From Nymphaea colorata (Eukaryota > Streptophyta > Magnoliopsida > Nymphaeales > Nymphaeaceae), in the NCBI RefSeq assembly GCF_008831285.2, contig NC_045141.1, positions 6,465,224 through 6,529,223 of the forward strand: a stretch of 64,000 nt of DNA, in the 5' to 3' direction. Positions 35,322 through 46,687 of the stretch are shown one piece after another. Each line of letters begins with the position of its first letter. Position 1 is the stretch's first letter. Both the position numbers and the translations under genes were made by a program. The notes beneath the pieces were generated by a model. That model saw only the letters and a program-made list of their open reading frames with translations. It was not told where the DNA came from and did no database searches.

Positions 35322-36257
35322 CACTACAAGATGAAAATGCTTTCTGAAATGGATTTTCAATGAGAAGATTGGTGTTCATAAAAATTTGTCTATATCAAAC
35401 TTTATGTGCAACCTGTACAAAAGAAACGCGGCAATTGTTATACTCTCTTATAATTGCTATTCATTAAGAAAACATTTTCCTTTTTTTAATATGGCAAATT
35501 TTGAAATGAGAAACTGCATGTGGGGCCTTTGCACATCCCAAGCCATGGGTGGCCCCGTCTTTGATGTCAACTAATTTTATGTGACATTATTTTATACTTC
35601 TTGCTCCTTTGGCTATCCACCAAAAGTGGGAGTGGTCATTGTTTCTCTAAGCATTACTAGTGTCATGTTCACTTCTGTGACTACTTATCTTTCTATTGCT
35701 CTCATTCACTTATGTGACTAAATTACTAAGTTGACAAATACCTACACTCTCTGAGTTTCGCAAGGTGACCACCCTGTTCCTAAATCCTGCAGCCTGTAAA
35801 GAATCTTGAGTCACGCCTATTCAGGTACTAAGGTCTCGGATTGTGAATGCATGGCATGTGTTTGAGAGAGAGAGAGAGATTTCTATATCTTCGTAAATGT
35901 TGTGTTCGCAAGTTTAATTCTAATTAGAACAGGGTAATCTTGCATAGCCAAGAAGAACGAGGTAATTCTACATCATGAAATCACATGCTTTAAGACCTTG
36001 TTGTCTTTGATTTGGTATTTAAAATATTTGCGATCAAATAGTATTTGAATATGCTTTGCTTTTGTGACTTGTTTTTTTCTGTTGATTAAGAACACAAACT
36101 TTATATTTGCATTGTTAAAATTAGTTTGTAATGTCAGCACAAAGTTGACTTCTGATGTTCTTCATTTTTATGTTTCTTCGTGCATTGGTGAACATTGACC
36201 ATGTGAAGTCAACTTACCCAATTCACTAGCCCACCGTTTGCATTAGTTCTTGTAGTG
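35322..36257. mobile_element. Candidate non-autonomous CACTA element
   Basis: Starts CACTACAAGA and ends TCTTGTAGTG, a perfect 10-base terminal inverted repeat of the standard plant CACTA type. AATGC words in both ends a few bases inward add to the match. It is 936 bases long with no transposase. The three bases outside the ends differ (CCA and CAT), so the 3-bp target duplication expected of CACTA elements is not present, which weakens the call. Confidence 0.45.
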
Positions 36258-36291
36258 CATTTTCAAGTAGTCCTCCTTGTAATGCTGGACT

Positions 36292-36486
36292 ATGACCCAA
36301 TATGCTTATTTTGCAGCTTTGGCATTCATTTTCTTTCTATGTAGCCCACCATTTTCACCACCTAAACATGCAACTTTTGCAGAACTTGGCAAACTCGTCC
36401 TTGGAACTGGCTCCTTCACTATGAGACAAATTAAAGTAGCCACATTTAACTTCGATGCTGTTCACATGTGGAACTTTTCTTTATAA
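36292..36486 (+). pseudogene. LRR receptor-like kinase fragment (juxtamembrane part)
   Basis: The frame ends LGTGSFTMRQIKVATFNFDA, which matches the TGSFTLRQIKAATNNFD motif at the start of the kinase module in LRR-VIII-2 type receptor kinases. The usual continuation (KIGEGGFG glycine loop) is lost: the frame goes to HMWNFSL and a stop. The first ~30 residues (Phe/Pro-rich) are not part of the family. It is a short scrap, identified by one motif. Confidence 0.6.
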
Positions 36487-37199
36487 AATCTCTAAGGTAG
36501 TTAGTTTGTCATTGTTGTGGATGTGTATGGTGCAATGTTTAGATATTAACTATTCCTTATTTCTGTGTATTGACTAAGTTTTCATTCTTAGTGATACAAG
36601 AAGGATGTAGGTGAAACCAAGTAAATAGGCTATTGAGTGAGGCCTAGTTTGTGGCTGGTACCTACGTTTCTTTGAGAAGCCTTCCTTCAATTAATAATGA
36701 TTTTGAGTCAAGCAAACCCCCTCCGACTAATAACTGTTTTTTAGAGGGTCAAGTTGCTTTTACATGTATATTGTATAATTACCATTTTAACCATATGTAG
36801 TTAACAAACCAAAAGAAAATCTTGAAAATTAGTGTTATCTTCTCAGCTGTTTTATTACTTTTTTTCTACTTATATTTTATATTTGACATTGCTTTCCTGA
36901 AAAATCTTGAAAATTGCATGTACATACTGATGTATGTGACTCCATGCTCGTGCAAACCTATAAGTAGCAGCTCTTTCATGAGTTTTCTGAACGTTTAGAG
37001 AGAATTGTGACAAAGATAGGTTGTTTACTTATTTTCACCAGCTATGCCTGTGCATCTCATTGCAATGTAGCTTCTTTGCTAACTCTTCTTTCTTTTCCTC
37101 GCATATTGTGCAGAACCTGAACACTATAATCTGGTTGCAGAGGCAAAGTTCCCAGTAATTTTATATTTCCGTCCACATTCAAATTCATGTGTTGATATG
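36487..37199. other. Spacer, nothing recognised
   Basis: AT-rich sequence without gene, RNA or clear repeat. Confidence 0.5.
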
Positions 37200-37604
37200 T
37201 ACAGTATACTATAAAATATATACTTCATACATGTATTGTATATATGTTAACATATATCTGTATACGTATATTAACATATCACATATGATATAAGTATACA
37301 CATATCACATATATAATAGATATATTTATTATATTCCACATATATGTATATACCATTATATTATAGTATAATATAGTACATATGTACATACATATATAGT
37401 TTCAAATGTTATACATATTGTGCATATACATATATATATATATATGTAATATGTTTATATATATGTTCATATATATATGTATATATGATGTAATACATTA
37501 ATATGAGTACACTTGTATATATCCACAATATGTAACTATGTTAGTATGCATCTATGTCACATGGGTCCCGGTGCGGCTAGAGCGCATAATATATAATATA
37601 TATA

Positions 37605-37691
<87 letters not shown>

Positions 37692-38500
37692 ATATATATT
37701 ATATATATATATATATATATACGTTATTTGTTATATATGTAATTTTATTTGTGTGTATTTTCAAATTTTTTATCAACCTGACCTTAATCTCATCAAAATT
37801 CAAAGTTTTATTATAGAGTAAAGAGGGTGGGGGGGGGGGGGGGAGAGAGAGAGAGGAAGGAAAAAAAGAAGAGGAAAAGATAGGAGAAGGAAAAAAGGAG
37901 AAAAACAAGAGAAAATAATAACAGATGCCGTCAGGAGCATCCCATTAGGTTTGATCGAGTTGAGTGACGTGCCAGGCCGCACCCGCATCGGTGCAGGTGC
38001 GCCACCATAGTTCGTGCACCCATGTGACCTACTTTATAACATGTTATATTACATATGCAATAGATAATTTATTATATATGTCTATATATGTTACATAACA
38101 TATATAATACAGACACACACATATATATATGTATATATATATAATACATTTATGTATATATTACATATATGTAATACATGTAATATATTGTGTACGTAAT
38201 GTGCACATATAGTTGTATGTGTATAATATTATAGTATATGACATAAATAGTATATAGTTATGCGTATATGTATATATAACTATTATAGTTTTATATATGT
38301 ATATTACATAAATATTATATTGAATTGTATATACTGTATATATGACATCATAAATGTAGTATATTACTATGTAACGTATACGTAAATGTATAATATATAT
38401 ATATATATTATATATATATATATATATATAAATACATAACATATATGACATATATGATATATGTATATTTATAATATCCGTACACTTAACATATAACATG
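37200..38500. repeat. Long TA-rich low-complexity tract with poly-G/GA insert
   Basis: Two TA-dominated blocks (about 37,200-37,730 and 38,030-38,500), including near-pure ATATAT runs of 40-60 bases, flank a purine island at 37,820-37,920 that starts with about 14 G and then GAGAGA. Frames here (92 and 133 codons) are Tyr/Ile low complexity and not genes. Confidence 0.9.
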
Positions 38501-39284
38501 TAGGTAACTTTGTGATTTATACGTATTATGTTTGACATATACTTAGTATTCATGCAGGACAAACATAAATGCTAAACATGATAAGATTGGTAAGTGAGCA
38601 TTCTTGGTGTCCCTCAAGGCCAGCGCACTCACAGTGACAACACCTGAGTTTGGAAACTGGTCCCAAACAGGAGTAGCAGAATGCGAACGGGACTTGGAAG
38701 CACAATGGAAAGCAAAAAGTAAGGTGCTTTTGAAGTGTCTTGAGAGCACTATTTAAAGAAAGAAGCCAGCTTCCTTTGTGACCAGAACTGTGCTTCCCAT
38801 TCAGGCAACTGATGCAAACTTCATTTTTCAGTAAAATCTAGATTCCTAATGTAATCAACCTTATTTTATAAATCTTTGCCAAAGCTTAAAACTTAATTAT
38901 GGAAAAGTTTGGAGTTTGAAACTTGAATGTTTGATCTTTGTTTATAAGTTATTTTTTTTGCTGGCTAGTTGTTTCTTAACTTGCTACTTTGGCTCTCGCT
39001 TGCTTCATGATCTACTTTTGGGTCACTTCCAGTTCATTTCTTGGTTCCTACTTCCGAAAATTTGTAGGTGTCTCTCTACTCGCTCCCCGATGCCATACTA
39101 ACCCTGGTCCCAAGAACAGAGGCAAATGTGAATAAGTGCTTGGTGTTTTAAACTAACTGAAAATAATTATGCTTTAGATAACTTATTCCTTATCGTCTTG
39201 TTATGATGTTATCTGTTTTTCGGAAACAAGGAAGATTGATGGGCTAGTCCATGACTAATTTTTGTCTTCTTATGATAATTGCAG

Positions 39285-39836
39285 AATGTTGATATGGATA
39301 ACTTTGATGACTTTGGCACCGATTTGTATACAGTGCCTGAGACTTCCTGCTTGGGCACAGGGTTTGATGAAAACGAGCTAAAATGCATAGATAATGAAGA
39401 GACAGACAATGCAGCTCAAAGGTTGATGATTTTAATTGTTAATATGTTCATCAATTAGTTTCTCATTTTGCATTCCTCTAGCACAAGCGAATTTAGTGCT
39501 TCTATTAGAAATATATGCAAATGAATAAGCATTTTATGCTTAAGTTGGTCATAAAGGACTATTTTTTCTTCTGGTGTTATGTTAATTTCTTTTTTTCCCA
39601 AACTAATTATTATTTACTCTCTAGTCTCTGCTTTCAAATGAAATCATTCTGGGTGTATCTTGCAAGCAGGACATGTTCAGCGATTCATGTAAATTTGAAG
39701 TTCATTTCCTTCTTGTCTACATTCTCCATATGTTACTGTGTACTTCCCACATTAACTTACGATAGTCTTCTTCTTACTTGGTATTTCTCTTCTCCAATTT
39801 TTTTTTCAGCAAAAAGCACTTGGAGATGATGACAAT
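39285..39836 (+). pseudogene. Two exons of an unrecognised gene, cut by the assembly gap
   Basis: Exon 1 (39,285-39,421) follows an ATTGCAG acceptor and ends before a GT donor. It encodes an acidic stretch, DMDNFDDFGTDLYTVPE then GFDENELKCIDNEE. A second exon seems to start at 39,810 after TTTTTTTTCAG in a compatible phase and runs into the Ns at 39,837. I do not recognise the family. Because the other side of the gap is a retrotransposon, the rest of this gene cannot be followed. It may be a real gene end or another captured piece. Confidence 0.35.
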
Positions 39837-39936
39837 NNNNNNNNNNNNNNNNNNNNNNNNNNNNNNNNNNNNNNNNNNNNNNNNNNNNNNNNNNNNNNNN
39901 NNNNNNNNNNNNNNNNNNNNNNNNNNNNNNNNNNNN
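39837..39936. other. Assembly gap, exactly 100 N
   Basis: A run of 100 N is the customary placeholder for a scaffold join of unknown size. Sequence on the two sides need not be adjacent in the genome. Confidence 1.
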
Positions 39937-41585
39937 TCGCAAGCTAAGCAAGCTCCTTAGAATGAGGCTTCATCTTCTGAACTCCGGTCAGAAACACTTG
40001 GCCTACCAGCAATCGAGTCAGAAGCTTACCATATGTTTCGTTTGTTCATGGAGCGATTCATGAAAGAGCAAGAAGAGCAAAAGGCCTTGATGGTTACTCC
40101 AGAACCTGAGAATGAAAAGGCAGCCAAGCAGAAAAGAAAGAAGAAGAAGAACGAGTCCTCTCCTACAGATTAGGATGAAGATTATTTGAGTTCGGATCGG
40201 CAATTAGTAAGGAAGAAAAACCTGAACTACTTCCTTTAAAAAAAAAAGATGACAAAAAGGAAAAAGAAATTATGATGGAAAGCAGCTCACCCAGTTCGGA
40301 AGAGAAACCCAAAAGGAAGAGAAAGCCTACTAAGAAAGTCAAAAAGACAAAGAAGTACATCACTAGCAGTAGCTCAGATAGTGAGAGTTCTAAAGAAAAA
40401 GTAAAGGAGATCAAGGACAAGAAGAAAAAGTCCAAGCCAGAATTGGTTGAATCAAGTGATGATGAAAGTCCAACTAAGCGCAGATTCTATGAAATGGAGA
40501 AAAGAATGAACAATCTTAAGCTTAGGGGGAAGGGGAAACATTCATACTCATGTGAAGACTACTACCTTGGCATTTAAGGGGACGAAGACGTGAAAGGCTT
40601 GCCCAGAGAATTCATCAGATATGATGGAACTACTTGCCCACATGTTCATCTTTCAACATTTTTCAATGATTGCTACAAAATTTGGACAAATAACAGAGTT
40701 TTGTTCCGATATTTTTCAAGAAGTGTTGAAGGCATTGCCGCACAATGGTATAAAGAAATCGTCAATCCAATCGAGCTGAAGGAATTTGACAAATTGATTA
40801 ACATATTTGTCAAAAGATTTGAACAAAATGCTTCTATATCTCCAACCCTCAGTACGATTTGTAGTCTTCGTCAGAAACAGGGAGAAAAGGCTCCAGAATT
40901 CATACAAAAATGGATAATTCAATGCAATAAGATGAAGGAGCCCATTTCTGAGACACAAGCCTTGTCACTCATCAGGAAAAATCTTGCCCAACCCTTGAAA
41001 AGTCTCATCTGCAATGCCCCAATCAAAACCTTTGCTGAGTTGATGGAACAAGCAAACTCGATAGAATAAGGAATTGAGGAAGGAGATTTTGATGGAATTA
41101 TTGCTCCTAAATACAAAGAAGATGGAAAGAAAGGAGGAAGGGCACAATTGCCCACACACTTCATAGCCAAAGCTGGCATTAGAAAGGATCATGGCAACAA
41201 CTACAAGCATGACAAGGAATTCAATTTCGAGAAGAACTCGCAGTTTCTCAAAGGCGACGATGAAAGGAAAAACAAACACCCAGGTTGGAGCTACGACCGA
41301 AAATTCACTCCTCTCAGCCAGTCTCATGAAAAGATCCTCGAATACCTTCTCGCCAAAGGAACTATCGTCTTGCCAAAAGTATCTGAGCCTCCGAAAATGA
41401 TGGGACGAAATAAAGAAAAACTGTGTAAGTTTCATCGGGCCCCTGTCATGGCACTGAGGATTGTTTTGTCCTCAAAAATATTATTCAAGACTTCATCAAC
41501 AAGGATCTCAAGATTGGTGATGATAGTGTCCCTGAGGTGTTGAGGAATCCATTTCCTGACCATAGGAAGGCGGCAGTGGCCATGA
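39937..41585 (+). pseudogene. Tat-lineage gypsy gag (element A, left part)
   Basis: Gag polyprotein of a Ty3/gypsy element, starting inside the gap. In order: a Lys/Glu/Ser-rich stretch (40,080-40,460; KKKKNESS, SSSSDSESSKEK), the capsid-like domain (40,590-41,069: FIRYDGTTCPHVHLSTFF, then AAQWYKEI, then RQKQGEKAPEFIQKW), and a distal part with FTPLSQSHEKILEYLL and KLCKFHRAP-HGTEDCF. This order is typical of Tat gags. Stops at 39,958, 40,173, 40,575 and 41,067 and frameshifts near 40,236 and 41,450 kill it. Its pol lies 5 kb away at 46.7-51.3 kb, beyond the nested element. Confidence 0.85.
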
Positions 41586-42011
41586 TCACCACAGGCACTC
41601 CACTTCCATGTCATCCGCAGGAGCACATCCGACCTTGTGGTGGAAGTAGTCTTCGCTGCCTGTAGGGGCTGGACCTGGAGTGGTCGTTTCTACTGGCGGA
41701 TTGAGGGAGGCACTTAGGAGCCGAAACATACTCCTAAATTCATCCATCTCTCTCTGCCTGGCCGACTCTTGCCTATCCAATTCCGCCCGTCGGTGGGCTT
41801 CTTGCATGTCCATATCACGGCGCATTTTCCCTAACTCTCTTTCGATGTGCACCATTCTGCCCACAGTAGGGTCTTGGACCTCTACTGTTTCTGCCTGGAT
41901 GGGTTCTTCCTGACCCTGAGGGACCTCTTCGAGGACTGGGGCCTCCTCAAGGACGAGTTGCTTCTTGGACTTGCCCATGTATAGAGTCCGAGTAGAAAAC
42001 TTCCAAGGCAA
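41586..42011 (-). pseudogene. Inverted gag N-terminus, probably of the nested element B
   Basis: An open minus-strand frame of 141 codons. A start at MGKSKKQLVLEE is followed by a Gln/Glu-rich region, a charged helix (IERELGKMRRDMDMQEAHRRAELDRQESARQREMDEF, positions 41,885-41,760) and a Pro/Thr linker. This looks like the N-terminal region of a gypsy gag. It points away from the RT that begins 130 bases to the right on the plus strand, so the 5' part of element B has been inverted or this is a third element's scrap. Confidence 0.5.
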
Positions 42012-42138
42012 CAGGGTGTAATACTAGGTACGGGAAACCTAACAAAGAATATCCAAGTAAAATTGACACTTGGCGAGATGAACGGACTAGGCGAAGGAGA
42101 ATTACGGTTGGTGCTAAGGAAAAGGGAGCCGTGCCTGT

Positions 42139-45129
42139 AAATGTTCGGCCCTATCGGTATGGATAAAGTCAGAAGGCTGAAATTGAACATCTTGTCAAAG
42201 AAATGCTTGAAAATGGCATTATCCAGCCTAGCAGTAGTCCTTTCTCTTCACCCGTTCTCTTAGTGAAGAAAAAAGACAATACATGGCGATTCTGTGTAGA
42301 TTATCGCGCACTAAATGAAGCCACAGTGAAGGACAGACACCCCATACCAGTTATAGATGAATTACTTGATGAGTTAACTGGTGCCACCATATTTTCGAAG
42401 ATTGATTTAAGGGCCGATTATCATCAAATCCGTATGGATAAGGACGACATCCTTAAGACCGCATTCCGCACGCATGACGACCACTACGAGTTTCTGGTCA
42501 TGCCGTTTGGTCTTACAAACGCTCCTGCAACATTTCAAAGGTGTATGAATGACATCTTTCGGCAGCACCTCAGAGATTTTATATTGGTTTTCTTTGATGA
42601 TATATTGATATACAATCAAACGGAGGAGCAACATACTCGGCACCTTACCATCGCTCTTCAAATTCTGAGGGATAACCAACTGTATGCCAAGATGTCCAAA
42701 TGTAGTTTTGGATAGTCATCCATTGGTTATCTAGGTGACATTATGGCCGGAGAAGGGGTTCGGGCAGACCCCGAAAAATTGGACGCCATGCAAAGATGGC
42801 CACTGCCCAAGGATTTGAAAGGTCTTAGAGGCTTCCTAGGCCTCACGGGATATTATCGGAGGTTCATTCAGAGTTATGGAATCATCGCACAACCTCTGAC
42901 GCAGATGTTAAAGAAAGGGGCCTTTCAGTGGACAGATAAGGCTAGGGCGGCCTTTGAAAGCTTGAAACACGCCCTTATGACTGCACCGGTACTTACCCTC
43001 CTGGACCTCAACAAAACCTTCACAGTAGAGACCGACGCTTGTGATGTTGGAGTGGGAGCCATGCTCGGGCAAGACGGACATCCAATCGCTTATATGTCCA
43101 AGGCCCTAACCAGTAGGGCGAGACCTCTCTCTACTTACGAGAAGGAACACCTAGCGATCGTGTTAACCGTGGAAAAATGGTGGCCTTATTTGATAGGGCA
43201 CCGATTCGTTGTCAGGACAGACCAGAATAGTTTAAAATACATGCTCAAACAATGAGTCTCTACCCCAACCCAACAGAAATGGCTAGAAAAACTTTTGGGT
43301 ATGACTTCAAGATTGAGTACAAAAAGGGTCCTGAGAATACAGCGGCAGACTCCCTCTCACGCTTGACTGAGCAACTTATGACGCTCTCTGTGGTGGAAAC
43401 AGACATTTGGGAAAGGTTAGCCCAAGAACAACAAGACGATCAATCCTTGAGGCTAATCCGGACGTCAGTAATGCAAAACTCTGGTTCCATTCCTTTATAC
43501 TCGATCAGAGGGAACGTCTTATATAGGAAGAATCGCGCAGTGATTCCTCCTAACTCTGGGCTTAGGCAAGAACTCCTGCATCATTTCCATGACACTCTGG
43601 CCGCAGGTCATGAGGAGGTTACGAAAACCCTCAGCAGAATCAAAGCCCAGTTCTGGTGGTAGGGAATGAAGGTGGAAGTGCAGAGATACATCCGTCAGTG
43701 TCAAATTTGTCAACAGGAGAAACACGAGGCCATAAAGCCTCCGGGGCATTTAAATCCTTTTCCAATTCCTTCGAAACCATGGAACGACATCACCATGGAC
43801 TTTATTGATGCTATGCCTAGATCTGAAGGCAAAGAAGCAATCTTGGTGGTGGTCGATCGTCTTACAAAGTATAGTCACTTCGCGCCTCTGCCACGATCAT
43901 ATCAAGGGCCAATGGTGGCCAGCGTGTACCAAGAATACGTAGGTAAACTCCACGGGATGCCACAGTCAGTCGTGTGCGACAGGGACTCCATCTTTCTCAG
44001 CGCATTCTGGCAGGAGTACATGAAGAAAATGGGTACAACACTTAACTTCAGCACGGCCCATCACCCGTAGACAGACGGGCAGAGCGAAATTGTCAACCGA
44101 TCATTGGAAACTTATTTAAGATGCTTCACGGGAGAACGACCCAACACTTGGGTAAAGTACTTACCTTGGGTAGACAATACCAGTCTGCATTCATCCACAG
44201 GCATGACCCCTTATGAGGGCATTTATGGTTTTGCTCCTCCAACCATTCCGAGGTATGAAGGAGGTACAGCAAAGGATGTTAATGTGGACTGCGAACTGCG
44301 TACACGAGAGGAAGTCTTGAGCTCCCTCAAACAAAATATAGAAAAGGCGCAGAACCGAATGAGGCAAATCTACAATAAAGGAAGGAAAGATCGGGAATTC
44401 GAAGTTGGCCAATATGTGTGGCTGAAAAGGTTACCTCTTAAACAGAGGTCGTTGATGGGTCAGCCCTACTCGAAATTATTACCTCGGTATTATGGACCGT
44501 TCCCAGTATTGCAGAAAGTAGGGAGGGTGGCTTACAGGCTTGGCCTCCCACAAGCAGCAATGGTACACCCGGTTTTTCATGTGACTCGGCTCAAGCCTCA
44601 CCATGGGAATGTACCTACGATAATTGAACAGATACCGGGGCAAGATCACTTGCCAACTCCCTACCGTATTCTGAGACACAGATATATTCAACAACAAGGT
44701 AGGACAAGGCATGAGGTATTAGTGGAGTGGGAAGGACCGGATAAGGGAACCTCCTGGGAAGAATTTGGTAACATCGCTCATCGCTTCCCCTCCTTAAACG
44801 CTCGAGGACGAGCTGAATTTAGGGAGGGGGGATCTGTTACGGGCCAGATTCCAGGTCCGCACCCAGTTAAGGCTGAGCTAGCAGAGTCTAGTCACCAAGG
44901 GCGCAAGGCCTCAGATCTTTGGGCTCAGTCTCTTCAGAACCCGTTGGAAGATTCCGAGGAGGTTAAGCAAGCATCAGAACCGGTTGCAGTGGGTGGAGCG
45001 GGCGGAGCAACTATGTCCACAACGGTGCTTGAACTGGACGAACCTCAGGGTGTCTCTGATCTGATTGTAGGGCTCACCGAGCTAGGAGTGTCTAAACCTA
45101 ACGTGAGTCCGGTCTCCCCGAACCCTTGA
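42139..45129 (+). pseudogene. Chromodomain gypsy (chromovirus) pol of nested element B
   Basis: Pol without its protease. RT (from about 42,140) has [48 protein letters not shown] and the active site FFDDIL. RNase H has TVETDACDVGVGAML and LSTYEKEHLAIV. INT has the zinc finger (HFHDTLAAGH .. CQICQQEK) and core Asp (TMDFIDAMP), Asp (VVCDRDSIF) and the Glu after TDGQS. The C-terminus carries a chromodomain (HEVLVEWEGPDKGTSWEEF), which defines chromoviruses. Stops at 42,164, 42,713, 43,253, 43,660 and 44,068 and a frameshift near 43,295 inactivate it. The last ~100 codons of the open frame are read from the LTR. Confidence 0.92.
44820..44834 (+). promoter_or_regulatory. Polypurine tract of element B
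   Basis: AGGGAGGGGGGA directly before TCTGTTACGGG: a purine run that primes plus-strand synthesis, followed by the LTR start TGTTACGGG. Confidence 0.85.
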
Positions 45130-46685
45130 GGTGATCTAAGACCAAACGTCTTTGGCAAATGGTTAAGTCACTCAGACTTAACCCTTACAACAAAATCCGA
45201 AGTGCGGGCGGTTCCCCGCACGAGGTTCCCTCCCTGGGCTCGCTGGGCTCAGGGGATCTTTACGATTTGCATTTACTCGTTTGGGCATTAGGCCAGTTAG
45301 ATTAATTTCATTTCAGTATTATTTCCATAGTTTAATAAGGTACCTAGCAGGGTCGGGTTGTGCCTTGCGCATGTGTATATGGGTTTTGGGTAGCGGGTCA
45401 AGTTCGGTATGTGAACTGGACCCAAATAGGACATGTATATATTCGATTGGATCTATGTACAATGGATGTTTTTGAATAGAATTTGGGCCATTTGGCGAAT
45501 TTGCTTCTCTCTCCTCTCTTGAGGCTCTCTCATTCTCGTCTCCCACATCTCCTCTCCCCGAGCGGTCGTGTGTCTTCTCCCTCCTCGCGTCCCCTACCAC
45601 CACGGTACTTCTTGCTCCATCAATACCTTGGAGAACCGGCGTCCTCGTAGGCAAAGGCTCAAGGTAATAAGGCTTTAGGCAGATCCTCTCCACCGGCGGT
45701 GATCCCTCGTCTTGTCCACTGCGTTCCCCATCGTGCGAAGATTTCAGCAAGTGTCGGTGCCTTCTCCTCAATCACCAAGGAGTTGAAAGACTGATTCTTG
45801 CAACGGGAAGGTTGAAGGCGTGATTTCCATCGTCTTCAACATCGACGGCTATAAGGTTAGTACATCGGAACTTGGAGAGAATCCGAGTTAGGACTGCGTT
45901 GTTTTCTTTGGGTGCCTCACCCGTGGGCTGAGTTTTGTGCTCGGCATACCCGAGTGCTAGACTCCAATTCCTACAGTGTTCCTCCCTCAGAACAGCTCCC
46001 TCACTGCTTGGATCTTCTCCCCAACTCCTGGGTACCACCCCAAGCCAAGCTCAAGTCAATCGGGAGTGGCGTTGAGGCATATAAGCCACCAAGCCCACTT
46101 TCGGTTGCCTTAGAAGAAGTTTCGACCAGAGAGCTTCACGGCGCAAAAACTGCTATTTCCGGCCGTGACCTCATCCTACAATTAGGTCCATTGGAATCGC
46201 CCAAGCAAGTAGAACCAAATATCCAAAAAACGGGCGCTTTTGGACGGTTACAAGTGAATTCCGGCATCTCGTCGGAAAACCGCATAATTTCGGCCGCCGC
46301 TGCACATTCCGGCGACCTCCATCATTCCCGGTGATCAAGGACAGTTCTGCCCCCTTCCAGTCAAAGCACAGTTGAATAATCGAAGGGCACCTTGGTCAAA
46401 TTCGACATCACGTGTAACCCTAGCCGCCGGCCTTGAGCGCGCCTTCCACCTTGGACGCCGGCCATCTAAGGTAAGTACCACGTGTCCTTCTCCCCATCGT
46501 AGATTCCTCCACGTGTCTTCATCCCAGCCACCTACCGAAATCTCCCTAACCACGAGTCAGCCTCTGCCAACCTAGTCCCCAGCCGAGATCTTCATCGGAT
46601 CACGCGCTCCTCCATTTGTGGAATCCCCTAACCGCGTCAAACCTCCTTTCTTATCGGCCTCCTTTTTTCTAGGTCAAACCTAAAG
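44835..46685 (+). mobile_element. 3' LTR of element B
   Basis: Begins TGTTACGGGCC after the polypurine tract. A TATA-like TGTATATATTCG sits at about 45,433, followed by a CT-rich leader. The right edge is set only by where element A resumes (about 46,685), since no left LTR is present to compare and no target duplication could be fixed. Frames inside are not genes. Confidence 0.65.
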
Positions 46686-46687
46686 TC

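Noticed and set aside
37538-38562. Frames of 92 and 133 codons rich in Tyr and Ile
   Set aside because: They are translations of TA dinucleotide repeats.
38590-38760. Possible RIN4/NOI-like piece (TPEFGNWSQTG) on the plus strand
   Set aside because: Only a six-residue similarity to the NOI motif, with a stop just upstream and no second motif. Too weak to call.
45281-46575. Several frames of 64-150 codons on both strands
   Set aside because: They lie inside the 3' LTR of the nested chromovirus, show no domain and overlap each other in opposite directions.
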